Source: an uncultured Verrucomicrobiales bacterium
GTDB taxonomy: Bacteria > Verrucomicrobiota > Verrucomicrobiia > Verrucomicrobiales > Akkermansiaceae
Reading direction: 5' to 3'
Assembly (NCBI GenBank): GCA_937969125.1
Contig: CALBVA010000273.1
Location: 1 to 8,429, forward strand
Length of the DNA: 8,429 nucleotides
Shown in pieces: positions 1 to 6,702 of this stretch. The translations under genes and the position numbers were made by a program. Below the pieces are notes generated by a model that saw nothing but the letters and a program-made list of their open reading frames with translations, did not search any database and had not been told where the DNA came from. Every line of letters begins with the position of its first letter. Position 1 is the stretch's first letter.

Positions 1-862
1 AGTCGCTGTCAAAGTCGCCGAAATCTCCGCTCAAAACAGTCCGCAGCACTTTCTCCTGCTTCTCTCTGCTCCAGCACTCCAGGAAGAACGCACCCTCAAG
101 TTTTTGAGCCATTTCAAAGGCTTCCTCATTCGTCACAGTGATCGTTTCATCGATGATCTCAGTATTAAGATTTCCGGGAATGAAGCCGGCTCCGATGCCT
201 TGGATCTTGTGAGGTCCGGGCTTGCCGCCGCCGATGACAGGGCTGTTTTCGGGCTCGACGGCGATGACCTTGAAATCGGGATTGCGGGATTTAATGACCT
301 CCCCCACCCCGGTGATGGTGCCGCCGGTGCCGACTCCGGCAACGATGGCATCGATCTTTCCGTCGGTATCACGCCAGATTTCCTCGGCGGTGGTTTCGCG
401 GTGGACTTGTGGGTTGGCGGGATTGTCAAACTGGCTGGGGCCGAAGGCGCTCTCATCCTCGGCGAGGATCTGTTTGGCCTTGGCAATCGCTCCGCCCATC
501 CCCTTCGGTCCGGGAGTGAGAACGATGTTCGCGCCGAGGCTTTTCAGAAGGATGCGACGTTCGATCGACATGGTCTCGGGCATGGTGAGGACACACTTGT
601 ATCCTTTCGCACGCGCGACGAAGGCGAGGGCGATGCCGGTATTTCCGGAAGTCGCTTCCACGATGGTACCACCAGGCTTCAGGCGGCCGTCTTTCTCGGC
701 AGCTTCGATCATGGACTTGCCAATGCGGTCCTTTACGCTGAAAAGCGGATTGAAGAACTCGGCCTTCACGAAGACCTCACAATCGAGTTCTTCAGTGACA
801 GTGTTCAATTTGATGAGGGGAGTATTGCCGACGGTGTCGACGATGTTACTAGCGATGCTCAT
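1..862 (-). CDS. cysK: Cysteine synthase A (O-acetylserine sulfhydrylase), partial, odd C-terminus
   Basis: PLP enzyme that makes cysteine from O-acetylserine and sulfide in the cytoplasm; last step of the pathway whose earlier steps are encoded just upstream. Reading leftward from ATG at 862, 287 codons stay open to the window edge, so the true end is not seen. The start matches CysK (MSIASNIVDTVGNTPLIKLN). Visible motifs are the PLP lysine in SVKDR (Lys44), the substrate loop TSGNTG (71-76), the TMPETMSIERR segment (about 93-103), the phosphate-binding GVGTGGT (176-182) and PGPHKIQGIGAGFIPGNL (215-232). After about residue 254 the match stops: the expected EEG...G-x-SSGA segment is replaced by EGAFFLECWSREK. 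The +1 frame there reads WSAGAE, so a frameshift is possible. It lies 24 bases behind cysH, with no clear Shine-Dalgarno, and is probably co-transcribed. Identity is firm; the integrity of the C-terminus is not. Confidence 0.9.
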   Translation of the reverse strand, partial: MSIASNIVDTVGNTPLIKLNTVTEELDCEVFVKAEFFNPLFSVKDRIGKSMIEAAEKDGRLKPGGTIVEATSGNTGIALAFVARAKGYKCVLTMPETMSIERRILLKSLGANIVLTPGPKGMGGAIAKAKQILAEDESAFGPSQFDNPANPQVHRETTAEEIWRDTDGKIDAIVAGVGTGGTITGVGEVIKSRNPDFKVIAVEPENSPVIGGGKPGPHKIQGIGAGFIPGNLNTEIIDETITVTNEEAFEMAQKLEGAFFLECWSREKQEKVLRTVLSGDFGDFDSD

Positions 863-886
863 TTCTATAAGTGGCGTTACAGGTTT

Positions 887-1636
887 TTAGATTTGATAGT
901 CATTTTGGCCGGAGTTTTCATGGAGTCCACACTCATATTTCTGGCCATCGAAGCGGGTCTCTTCAGCACTTTCGCCTTCGAGAGGTTTCCGGGTGGAGTG
1001 CCAATCACCCATGGTGACGTAGCCTTCGGCCTCAAGCGGATGACGCGGGAGATCGTGCTCGTGAAAATACGAGGAAACCTGCGCATCAGCCCAGTCGAGA
1101 ATGGGGTAAACCTTGGTGGTGGATTGCTGCTGTTCGGCAAAGGGACGGTCGATACGAGTGGAGGACTGGCTGCGACGCAGGCCGCTAAGCCAGACGTCAC
1201 CACCGACCTCGCTGAGGGCTCGGTTCATCGGTTCAACCTTATTGAGAAGACCGTATTTCTTGCTCCCTTCTTCGCCCTGCTCCCAGAGTTTCCCAAAGAG
1301 AGCCTCTTGGCGCGCAGCGGAGATGGCAGGATTGAAGACCCGGATGTCCAAGCCCCAGTCGTCAATGAAGCCTTGGGAGAATTGATAGGTCTCAGGAAAA
1401 CAATATCCGGTGTCCACGAAGATCACGGGAATTTCCGGAGCATGCTCCTTAATGAGGTGCAACATGACCGAAGCCTGTAAGCCGAAGCTGGTGCTGGCGA
1501 CGAGTCGGTCTCCGTAAATCTCACGGAGCTGAAGAAGACGATCAGTGGCCCTGAGTGGCTCAAGAAGCCGCGAAAGCTCTTCCGCAGTCGGCTCCGCCTT
1601 CAAGCCGACCCGCTGGCTGGATGAGGATGGGCTCAT
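887..1636 (-). CDS. cysH: Phosphoadenylyl-sulfate (PAPS) reductase, thioredoxin-dependent type
   Basis: Reduces PAPS to sulfite and adenosine 3',5'-bisphosphate, using thioredoxin or glutaredoxin, in assimilatory sulfate reduction. The 249 residues cover the family's full length. Visible are the nucleotide-binding STSFGLQASVMLHL (48-61), VIFVDTGYCFPETYQF (71-86), the YGKLWEQG-like FGKLWEQGEEG (114-124), NKVEPMNRAL (132-141), SGLRRSQSSTR (151-161) and the C-terminal ECGLH with catalytic Cys236. The paired cysteines that bind the 4Fe-4S cluster of APS reductases are missing: the place before KVEPM reads YGLLN. This supports PAPS rather than APS as substrate, so an APS kinase should exist elsewhere. 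One small oddity is GDWHST at 210-215, where E. coli has GDTHTT. The start codon overlaps the cysI stop as ATGA, which suggests translational coupling. cysK follows 24 bases downstream. Confidence 0.95.
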   Translation of the reverse strand: MSPSSSSQRVGLKAEPTAEELSRLLEPLRATDRLLQLREIYGDRLVASTSFGLQASVMLHLIKEHAPEIPVIFVDTGYCFPETYQFSQGFIDDWGLDIRVFNPAISAARQEALFGKLWEQGEEGSKKYGLLNKVEPMNRALSEVGGDVWLSGLRRSQSSTRIDRPFAEQQQSTTKVYPILDWADAQVSSYFHEHDLPRHPLEAEGYVTMGDWHSTRKPLEGESAEETRFDGQKYECGLHENSGQNDYQI

Positions 1637-3339
1637 GCGGTTTCGTGTTCCTTGTGGACTTCGCTGCCGTGGGTCACCTCGTGGATGATTCCGGCGCGGA
1701 TAACGAAGTCACCGAATTTCTCTCCTTCATTTCGCTCCTCGGCATACTGCTTCAGGACAGGGCGGAGGGTCTCGGCGATCTCGTTTCCGAGTACGCTACG
1801 CTTCCAGATGCCGCCGATGCGGTCACCAATGAAGCCGCCACCGAGATGGATGTTATACTTGTTCGGAGCGCGGCCCACGAAAGCGATCTCCGCGATGTAG
1901 GGACGGGCGCAGCCATTCGGACAACCGGTCATGCGAATGGTGATCGCATCCTGTGTGAGGCCGGTTTCATCAAGAACTTCCTCGATCTCATCCATGAGCG
2001 TCGGGAGGTAGCGCTCGCTCTCCGCAAGGGAGAGTCCGCAAGTCGGCAGAGCCACGCAGGCCATGGAATTCAGGCGAGCGGCGGAGCGGTTTTGCTTCGC
2101 GCTGATGCCATACTGATCCATCAGAGCATCAATGGCGGCCTTGTCCTCCGGAGCGACCCCGGCGATGATGATATTCTGGTTTGAGCTAAGGCGCATGTCG
2201 CCATTGTGGATCTTGGCAATCTCACGAAGGCCGGTGCGGAGCTGGTAGGTATCAGTATCGAGGACGCGACCATTCTCAATGTAAACGGTGAGCTGACTCT
2301 TGCCGTCTTCAGTTTCGGTCCAGCCATAGGTGTCGCCATTCGAATCGAAGGCGAATTCGCGGGCGGGCTCGATTTCATAGCCGAGCCGGCTTTCAATCTC
2401 ACCTTTGAACCACTCGATGCCGCGGTCATCGATAGTGTATTTCATGCGGGCGTGCTTACGCTCGGTGCGGTCACCGAAGTCTCGCTGGATCTTCACCACC
2501 TCCTCGGCGACCTCGACAGCCTTCTCCGGAGTGATAAAGCCTAAGACATCGGCGATGCGTGGGAAGGTCTTCTCCTGGCCGTGATGCATTCCCATGCCGC
2601 CGCCGACGGTGACATTGAATCCGACCAATTTCCCCTCTTCCTCGATGGCGATGAAGCCGAGGCACTGGGAATAGATGTCGATGTCATTGGAAGGCGGGAT
2701 TGCCATGCCGATCTTAAACTTACGCGGGAGGTAGGTCTTCCCATAGATGGGTTCCTCCTCCGGTTCGCTGCTGTCGAGCTTCTCGCCATCCAGCCAGATC
2801 TCGTGATACGCGCCGGTGGCGGGCGTAAGATGCTCACTGATGTCCTGCGCTACTTTAAGAGTCTCAGCATGAGTGGAAGACAGCGCGGGGTTGGGATTGC
2901 ACATGACATTCCGGTTCACATCGCCGCAGGCAGCGATGGTGTCCATGGCGGTGTCATTGATCTCCTTAATGGTCTGCTTAAGATCTTTTTTAATGATGCC
3001 GTGCAGCTGGTAGGCCTGACGGGTGGTGAGCTTGAAGTTCTCATTTCCGTAGTCACTAGCCATGCGGTCCATCTCGAGCCACTGCCCGGTGGTGGACACG
3101 CCGCCCGGGACGCGAACGCGGATCATGAAGGAAAAGGCCTTTTCCAATTTCGCCCGCTTCCGCTCGATGCGCACGTCACGGTCATCTTGCTGGTAGGTGC
3201 CGTGGAACTTGAGGAGCTGCTCGTCATCCTTCGCGACGGCGCCGGTGGACTCATCCGCCAGGCTTTCCACGATGGTGCCGCGGAGGTAGTTGCTGTCGGT
3301 TTTGATGTATTCGTTCTTGGATAACTTAACGTCGGACAT
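1633..3339 (-). CDS. cysI: Sulfite reductase hemoprotein subunit (sirohaem/4Fe-4S)
   Basis: Catalyses the six-electron reduction of sulfite to sulfide. The 568 residues resemble E. coli CysI (570) from end to end. Visible features are SNYLRGTI near the N-terminus (17-24), FHGTYQQDDRD (45-55), GDVNRNVMCNP (139-149), LPRKFKIGMAIPP with the anion-binding lysines 207 and 209, LVGFNVTVGGGMG (238-250), and the cluster/sirohaem ligands Cys428-x5-Cys434 and Cys473-x3-Cys477 in ACVALPTCGL and TGCPNGCARPY. The GFGDF-like KFGDFVIRAGII motif closes the protein. No flavoprotein subunit (cysJ) or ferredoxin gene lies beside it, so the electron donor cannot be read from this window. It is the first gene of the leftward cysI-cysH-cysK operon. 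The ATG at 3339 matches the family start and has no evident Shine-Dalgarno. The region upstream holds nested dyads, listed separately. Confidence 0.96.
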   Translation of the reverse strand: MSDVKLSKNEYIKTDSNYLRGTIVESLADESTGAVAKDDEQLLKFHGTYQQDDRDVRIERKRAKLEKAFSFMIRVRVPGGVSTTGQWLEMDRMASDYGNENFKLTTRQAYQLHGIIKKDLKQTIKEINDTAMDTIAACGDVNRNVMCNPNPALSSTHAETLKVAQDISEHLTPATGAYHEIWLDGEKLDSSEPEEEPIYGKTYLPRKFKIGMAIPPSNDIDIYSQCLGFIAIEEEGKLVGFNVTVGGGMGMHHGQEKTFPRIADVLGFITPEKAVEVAEEVVKIQRDFGDRTERKHARMKYTIDDRGIEWFKGEIESRLGYEIEPAREFAFDSNGDTYGWTETEDGKSQLTVYIENGRVLDTDTYQLRTGLREIAKIHNGDMRLSSNQNIIIAGVAPEDKAAIDALMDQYGISAKQNRSAARLNSMACVALPTCGLSLAESERYLPTLMDEIEEVLDETGLTQDAITIRMTGCPNGCARPYIAEIAFVGRAPNKYNIHLGGGFIGDRIGGIWKRSVLGNEIAETLRPVLKQYAEERNEGEKFGDFVIRAGIIHEVTHGSEVHKEHETA

Positions 3340-3535
3340 GATGGGATTCGGTGACAGATTGGGTGACTCGCTGGGCGGTTCGATTCTCGAAAGGTGAGTA
3401 AGTTGATAATCTTTATCAAGATTCTCGTCGCCGGAACTTCACCCGAACCGTTAAGGGATGCAAATAAAAAAAGCCATTGAGTTGTGTGGTTGACCCGTTG
3501 ACGAATGAGGAATCGGGCAGTTGACTCCTGCACCG
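3340..3535. promoter_or_regulatory. Divergent promoter region between cysI and the lipoprotein gene
   Basis: This 196-base gap must hold promoters for the leftward cys operon and the rightward lipoprotein gene. I could not place convincing -35/-10 pairs. GATAAT at 3405-3410 could be a rightward -10, but it sits inside the dyad. The gap also holds a run of seven A (3466-3472) in an AT-rich patch, and GTTGAC three times (3489-3494, 3497-3502, 3520-3525). No riboswitch was recognised. Confidence 0.6.
3376..3450. promoter_or_regulatory. Nested inverted repeats, candidate cysI operator or leader hairpins
   Basis: The core is a perfect 7-base dyad with a 3-base centre: TTGATAA (3403-3409), TCT, TTATCAA (3413-3419). 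A second perfect dyad overlaps it: AATCTT (3408-3413), TATC, AAGATT (3418-3423). Both cannot form as hairpins at the same time. A smaller dyad TTCGA-TTC-TCGAA lies at 3379-3391. An outer 7-base pair, CGGTTCG (3376-3382) and CGAACCG (3444-3450), brackets the core almost concentrically (centres 3413 and 3411). The core lies about 64 bases before the cysI ATG. It could be an operator, possibly for the CymR-like regulator in this window, or part of the cysI leader RNA. The symmetry is seen directly; the function is inferred. Confidence 0.45.
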
Positions 3536-4252
3536 ATGATTCGCCGCCTGCTGACCGCCCTCTTAATTTTCCCCGTGTTTTTGTTCACAGCCTGCGTGGA
3601 AGGCGAGGAAGAGGTTTGGATTCATGCCGATGGATCAGGGAAATTCACGGCGCACTATTCCTTCCCGAAATCGGCACTGCACATGCTCGGAAATTTGGAT
3701 GACTTCGTGGAAGCAATCGAGCTGATCGACAAAAAAGAGCCAGGCCTGAAAGTGACGCGGGTGGAGCATGAATTCATCGATGGGAAACCGCATTTCTACC
3801 TGGAGGCGAGCTTTGACGATGCCCGAGATCTCTTAAATGTGGCGGAACGGAGCGAGACTGTCCTCACCGACACCACGGGCGCGGACTCGACGCAGATTGG
3901 AGCGATTGCGGGGGATATTCTCTTTAAGATGGATGGCCTCACCCCGACCTTCAGCCGCTCAATTAACATCGGCGAACTCGCACCAACGGTGGTGGCCTTC
4001 CTCGGGAGTTCACGGTTCAATTACACCTTTCATCTGCCGGCGGCGGTGAAGGAAACGAACGCTCACGAAACCCTTAACGGCGGGAAAACGGTGAAGTGGA
4101 GCTTTCTCCTCCGCGAGCACGCCTCCGACCCGATGGTAATGGACTTCCGAATGAGCCTTCCGATCCCCTGGTGGGCGTGGGTAATCATTGGAGTCCTCGC
4201 CCTGCTCATACTGCTGGTGATGGTTAAAATCGCGCGCCGGATCTTCAGCTAA
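3536..4252 (+). CDS. Putative lipoprotein with C-terminal transmembrane anchor, unknown function
   Basis: I do not recognise a characterised family. From ATG 3536 the protein has 238 residues. It opens with a lipoprotein signal peptide: Arg3-Arg4, a hydrophobic stretch (5-19), and a lipobox LFTAC with Cys20 as the likely lipidated residue. An acidic EGEEE follows, then VWIHADGSGKFTAHYSFP, a beta-rich opening that recalls LppM/DUF3153-like lipoproteins only loosely. The body (about 45-205) has no cysteines or visible catalytic motif. A strong hydrophobic helix, WWAWVIIGVLALLILLVMV, spans about 212-230 and is followed by a basic tail KIARRIFS, so the domain is outside with the C-terminus in the cytoplasm. 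A TTG at 3521 in the same frame has GAGGAA 8 bases before it and would add five residues; that start is a real alternative. The gene is divergent from cysI and overlaps the permease gene tail-to-tail. Confidence 0.8.
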   Translation: MIRRLLTALLIFPVFLFTACVEGEEEVWIHADGSGKFTAHYSFPKSALHMLGNLDDFVEAIELIDKKEPGLKVTRVEHEFIDGKPHFYLEASFDDARDLLNVAERSETVLTDTTGADSTQIGAIAGDILFKMDGLTPTFSRSINIGELAPTVVAFLGSSRFNYTFHLPAAVKETNAHETLNGGKTVKWSFLLREHASDPMVMDFRMSLPIPWWAWVIIGVLALLILLVMVKIARRIFS

Positions 4253-4982
4253 TGACGAGTCGGAGGCCCAGGAGGACGGCAAAGCCGATGATCATCCACT
4301 CAAAGACGCGCTGAGAAATCAACTTTAGGAGGTATTTTCCACAGAACACTCCCAGGAGAATGACGGGGACGAGCTTGAGATTTAGGAGGAGGCTTTCAGA
4401 AGTGGTGAAACTGAGCCCGCCCATGAAGGGGAGTTTGATCAGATTAATGAGGAGGAAGAAGCGGGCTCCAATGCCAATGAGCTCCATCTTCGGTAGTCGC
4501 TGGGCGAGGAAATAGAGTTGGAAGACAGGGCCGGCGGCATTAGCCACAGTGGTCGCGATGCCCGCAAAGCTCCCGGCGGCGATGCCGAAGCCTTTCGAGT
4601 GGGCGAGTTGATCAAAGGTACCCGCTGAATACTTACGGATCAATTGCAGGGACGCCATTAGCAGGATGATCCAGCCGATCATCGGCTTGGCCCACTCCTT
4701 CGGTAGCCAGTAGAGGATGAGAAAGCCAGCGACCATCCCGACAAGCGCAGGCGGGAGCAGCCGCCAGACCGGAGCCCACGAGGCATGTTTCCGGAACATG
4801 GGATACACACTGAGATCCGCTACGACCAACATGGGCAGAAGCACCCCGACGGAGGCCTTGCCAAACAGCTCGGCCATGATGAAGACGGCAATGAGCCCCA
4901 GCCCGGAAAAACCCGACTTCCCCAGCCCCACACAAAGTGCCGCAAGCGAGACAAGAAGCCAACCGGTGGTGGTATCGATCAC
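4245..4982 (-). CDS. TSUP family (TauE/SafE) membrane permease
   Basis: Integral membrane transporter of the family that includes sulfite, sulfonate and sulfoacetate exporters and some sulfate importers. The 245 residues fit the family. Roughly eight or nine hydrophobic segments are visible: 5-25, 28-40, 44-61, 73-93, 99-115, 131-160, 166-186, 198-219 and 227-243. Two glycine-rich repeat motifs typical of TSUP proteins are present: GLGKSGFSGLG (19-29) opening the first half and GSFAGIATTVANAAGP (137-152) opening the second. The start is GTG at 4982. No ATG, GTG or TTG lies upstream in frame before a stop, and the first hydrophobic segment begins right after it. Substrate is not readable from sequence; the adjacent cys operon makes a sulfur anion the natural guess. 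The 3' end overlaps that of the lipoprotein gene by 8 bases. The 5' end is divergent from the hydrolase gene. Confidence 0.88.
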   Translation of the reverse strand: MIDTTTGWLLVSLAALCVGLGKSGFSGLGLIAVFIMAELFGKASVGVLLPMLVVADLSVYPMFRKHASWAPVWRLLPPALVGMVAGFLILYWLPKEWAKPMIGWIILLMASLQLIRKYSAGTFDQLAHSKGFGIAAGSFAGIATTVANAAGPVFQLYFLAQRLPKMELIGIGARFFLLINLIKLPFMGGLSFTTSESLLLNLKLVPVILLGVFCGKYLLKLISQRVFEWMIIGFAVLLGLRLVIS

Positions 4983-5073
4983 GCGGAGGTTCTTTTCCAG
5001 ATCGCGAGCCGACTCAAGAAGTGGTTTCCAGATCCCGGCGGAATCAAGTTGGCCAAGGACCTCCGCTTTTCAT
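4983..5073. promoter_or_regulatory. Divergent promoter region with direct and inverted repeats
   Basis: This 91-base gap separates the GTG of the permease and the ATG of the hydrolase. TTTCCAGATC occurs twice in the same orientation (4994-5003 and 5025-5034), 31 bases apart start to start, which is close to three helical turns. ACCTCCGC lies just before both start codons: on the plus strand at 5059-5066 and on the minus strand at 4990-4983. Both repeat types could be regulator binding sites, but no promoter could be placed with confidence. Confidence 0.4.
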
Positions 5074-6660
5074 ATGTCGAGCGTTACCGTGAAGTTCGCC
5101 ACCCGACTCCCGCTTCTCCTCGTTGCCGTGCTTCTCTGCCAATGCGGGACTCCTTCCCCACCGCGATGTCGCTTCGTTCCCTTCGAGTCACGCATTGCGG
5201 CACCGACCCTAATGAAGGAGGCCCGGCAAGCTTGGCAGGTGCTTGAGCGGAGACACTCGCCCACCGCACTCGCGCAATATAATGACGCGGTGGCGAAGTT
5301 ATTCGATCAGCTCCATTGTGGAGGCACCGATTGGAACAGGAAAGCCCAGAAGATGGGTGCCGTCATTGATCGCTCTCGCACTCTTGGCACCGGTTTGGTA
5401 CTGGAGGATCTGGAAGCGATCATTCCCGCCCGCCGGGTCTCATTGAAAAACATCGGAGAACGCCACCTCGATCCCGGCCTCGGCGTGCCAGTGGTGGGCT
5501 GGAAGTCCGCTAAACAACTGAAAGAGCGACGCTTTGACTTCGCCCCACCCTCCGGCCTGCCGCTAAACCTCACCGCGATTCTTGACTTTTCCAAGCCGGT
5601 CCCAGCCTGGCGCTTCGTCTATGGAGGCCGACTTCCGGAAGTGAAAATCGGTCGACGGAAGGAAGCGGTCGCGGTCGATTGGTCAGCCCCCTCCGCTCTG
5701 TATTGGCGAATGAGCGACCTGGATGATCTCGATCTATTGAAGGTCTTCCTCCCTACCCGCTTTACGGATCACGCCGGCCTCTTTTTTGCGACACCCTACT
5801 CGGAGAAAAAAATCCCGGTGGTCTTCGTACACGGCCTCAACTCCAGCCCGGGCACCTACAAAACCCTCTACAACCAACTCATCGGGCAGAAGTGGTTCCG
5901 CGACCGATACCAAGTTCTCTTCTTCAGCTATCCTACCGGAATTGCCTGGCCCTATAACGCGGCGGAATTCCGTCGTCAGCTCAGGCGGGCTCGCGAATTC
6001 GCGGCGCAAAAAGGCTCATTGACCAATTGGAACCGCATGGTGCTCATCGGCCACTCCATGGGCGGAGTGATCTCGCGAGCCTCGCTGGTCGAGCCGGGCG
6101 AACGATTCTACCGGGCCTCCTACAGCAAACCGATCGAAAAGCTTGGTGTGTCCAAATCCACCCGCCAGGCGATCCGCTCGGTAAGACTCTATAAACCACT
6201 GGCCTCGCCACAACGGGCGGTCTTTATGGCAGCCCCACATCGTGGATCCCCCCTTGCCGATCGCCCGATTTTCATGTGGATGCGTTCTCTGGTAAGACTC
6301 CCAAAAACCCTCACCATCGACCTCGCCACTGCCACTCTCTCCGAGATTAGCACGGCGATCCAGAACGGCGGACCGAAGCGCCCTCCGCTCACTTCGCTCG
6401 GCACCCTCTCTTCCAGCTATCAGCCTTACCTGGCTCTCAATTCCTCCCCTTTCCGGCGTGGGTTGAAGTATCATTCCATCATTGGAGATCGAGGGCGCGG
6501 CGATGGAAAGCTGAGCTCGGACGGGGTGGTCCCCTACTGGTCCGCCCATCTCAAGGGTGCGGTGAGCGAGAAGATCGTCCCGGCTCATCACGGCCTCACC
6601 CGCACACCCGAAACCTGTCAGGAGGTTCTGCGGATCCTGAAGCTGCACCTCAGAGATTAG
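5074..6660 (+). CDS. Exported alpha/beta-hydrolase (lipase/esterase, PGAP1-like), probable lipoprotein
   Basis: Predicted serine esterase or lipase facing the periplasm or outer membrane. From ATG 5074 it has 528 residues. The open frame extends further upstream, but that part lies over the permease gene and has no export signal, while at 5074 a signal peptide begins: Lys7, Arg11, a hydrophobic core (12-21), then LLCQCG with Cys24 (or Cys22) as possible lipidation site. The Gln before Cys24 is unusual for a lipobox. AAGGA lies about 14 bases before the ATG. Residues 30-245 form a domain I cannot name. The hydrolase fold starts with VVFVHGLNSSPGTY (oxyanion HG at 253-254). The nucleophile elbow GHSMGG places Ser328. 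VFMAAPHRGSPLAD follows, with acid Asp483 in SSDGVVP and base His506 (or 505) in AHHGLTR. The triad order is canonical. Substrate is unknown. sufS follows closely and may be co-transcribed. Confidence 0.88.
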   Translation: MSSVTVKFATRLPLLLVAVLLCQCGTPSPPRCRFVPFESRIAAPTLMKEARQAWQVLERRHSPTALAQYNDAVAKLFDQLHCGGTDWNRKAQKMGAVIDRSRTLGTGLVLEDLEAIIPARRVSLKNIGERHLDPGLGVPVVGWKSAKQLKERRFDFAPPSGLPLNLTAILDFSKPVPAWRFVYGGRLPEVKIGRRKEAVAVDWSAPSALYWRMSDLDDLDLLKVFLPTRFTDHAGLFFATPYSEKKIPVVFVHGLNSSPGTYKTLYNQLIGQKWFRDRYQVLFFSYPTGIAWPYNAAEFRRQLRRAREFAAQKGSLTNWNRMVLIGHSMGGVISRASLVEPGERFYRASYSKPIEKLGVSKSTRQAIRSVRLYKPLASPQRAVFMAAPHRGSPLADRPIFMWMRSLVRLPKTLTIDLATATLSEISTAIQNGGPKRPPLTSLGTLSSSYQPYLALNSSPFRRGLKYHSIIGDRGRGDGKLSSDGVVPYWSAHLKGAVSEKIVPAHHGLTRTPETCQEVLRILKLHLRD

Positions 6661-6702
6661 GCGGACTTGCGGGAAGTGACTGCGGAGACTACAGATGCCC
6701 CC

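Noticed and set aside
104..1480. Long plus-strand open frame of 458 codons opposite cysK and cysH
   Set aside because: It is antisense to two clear enzymes, has low-complexity composition and matches no family; a common effect of codon bias in GC-rich genes.
887..1636. CysH as an APS reductase with a 4Fe-4S cluster
   Set aside because: The paired cysteine motifs are absent; only the C-terminal ECGLH cysteine is in a catalytic position.
2581..3324. Plus-strand open frame of 247 codons opposite cysI
   Set aside because: Entirely antisense to conserved sulfite reductase sequence, with no recognisable domain or start signal.
3466..3480. A7 run read from the minus strand (GGC followed by T7) as an intrinsic terminator
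   Set aside because: No stem precedes the T-run on that strand, and no minus-strand gene lies upstream that would need termination there.
4717..5073. Upstream extension of the hydrolase frame by 119 codons
   Set aside because: It overlaps the permease coding region on the other strand, and a signal peptide begins cleanly at ATG 5074.
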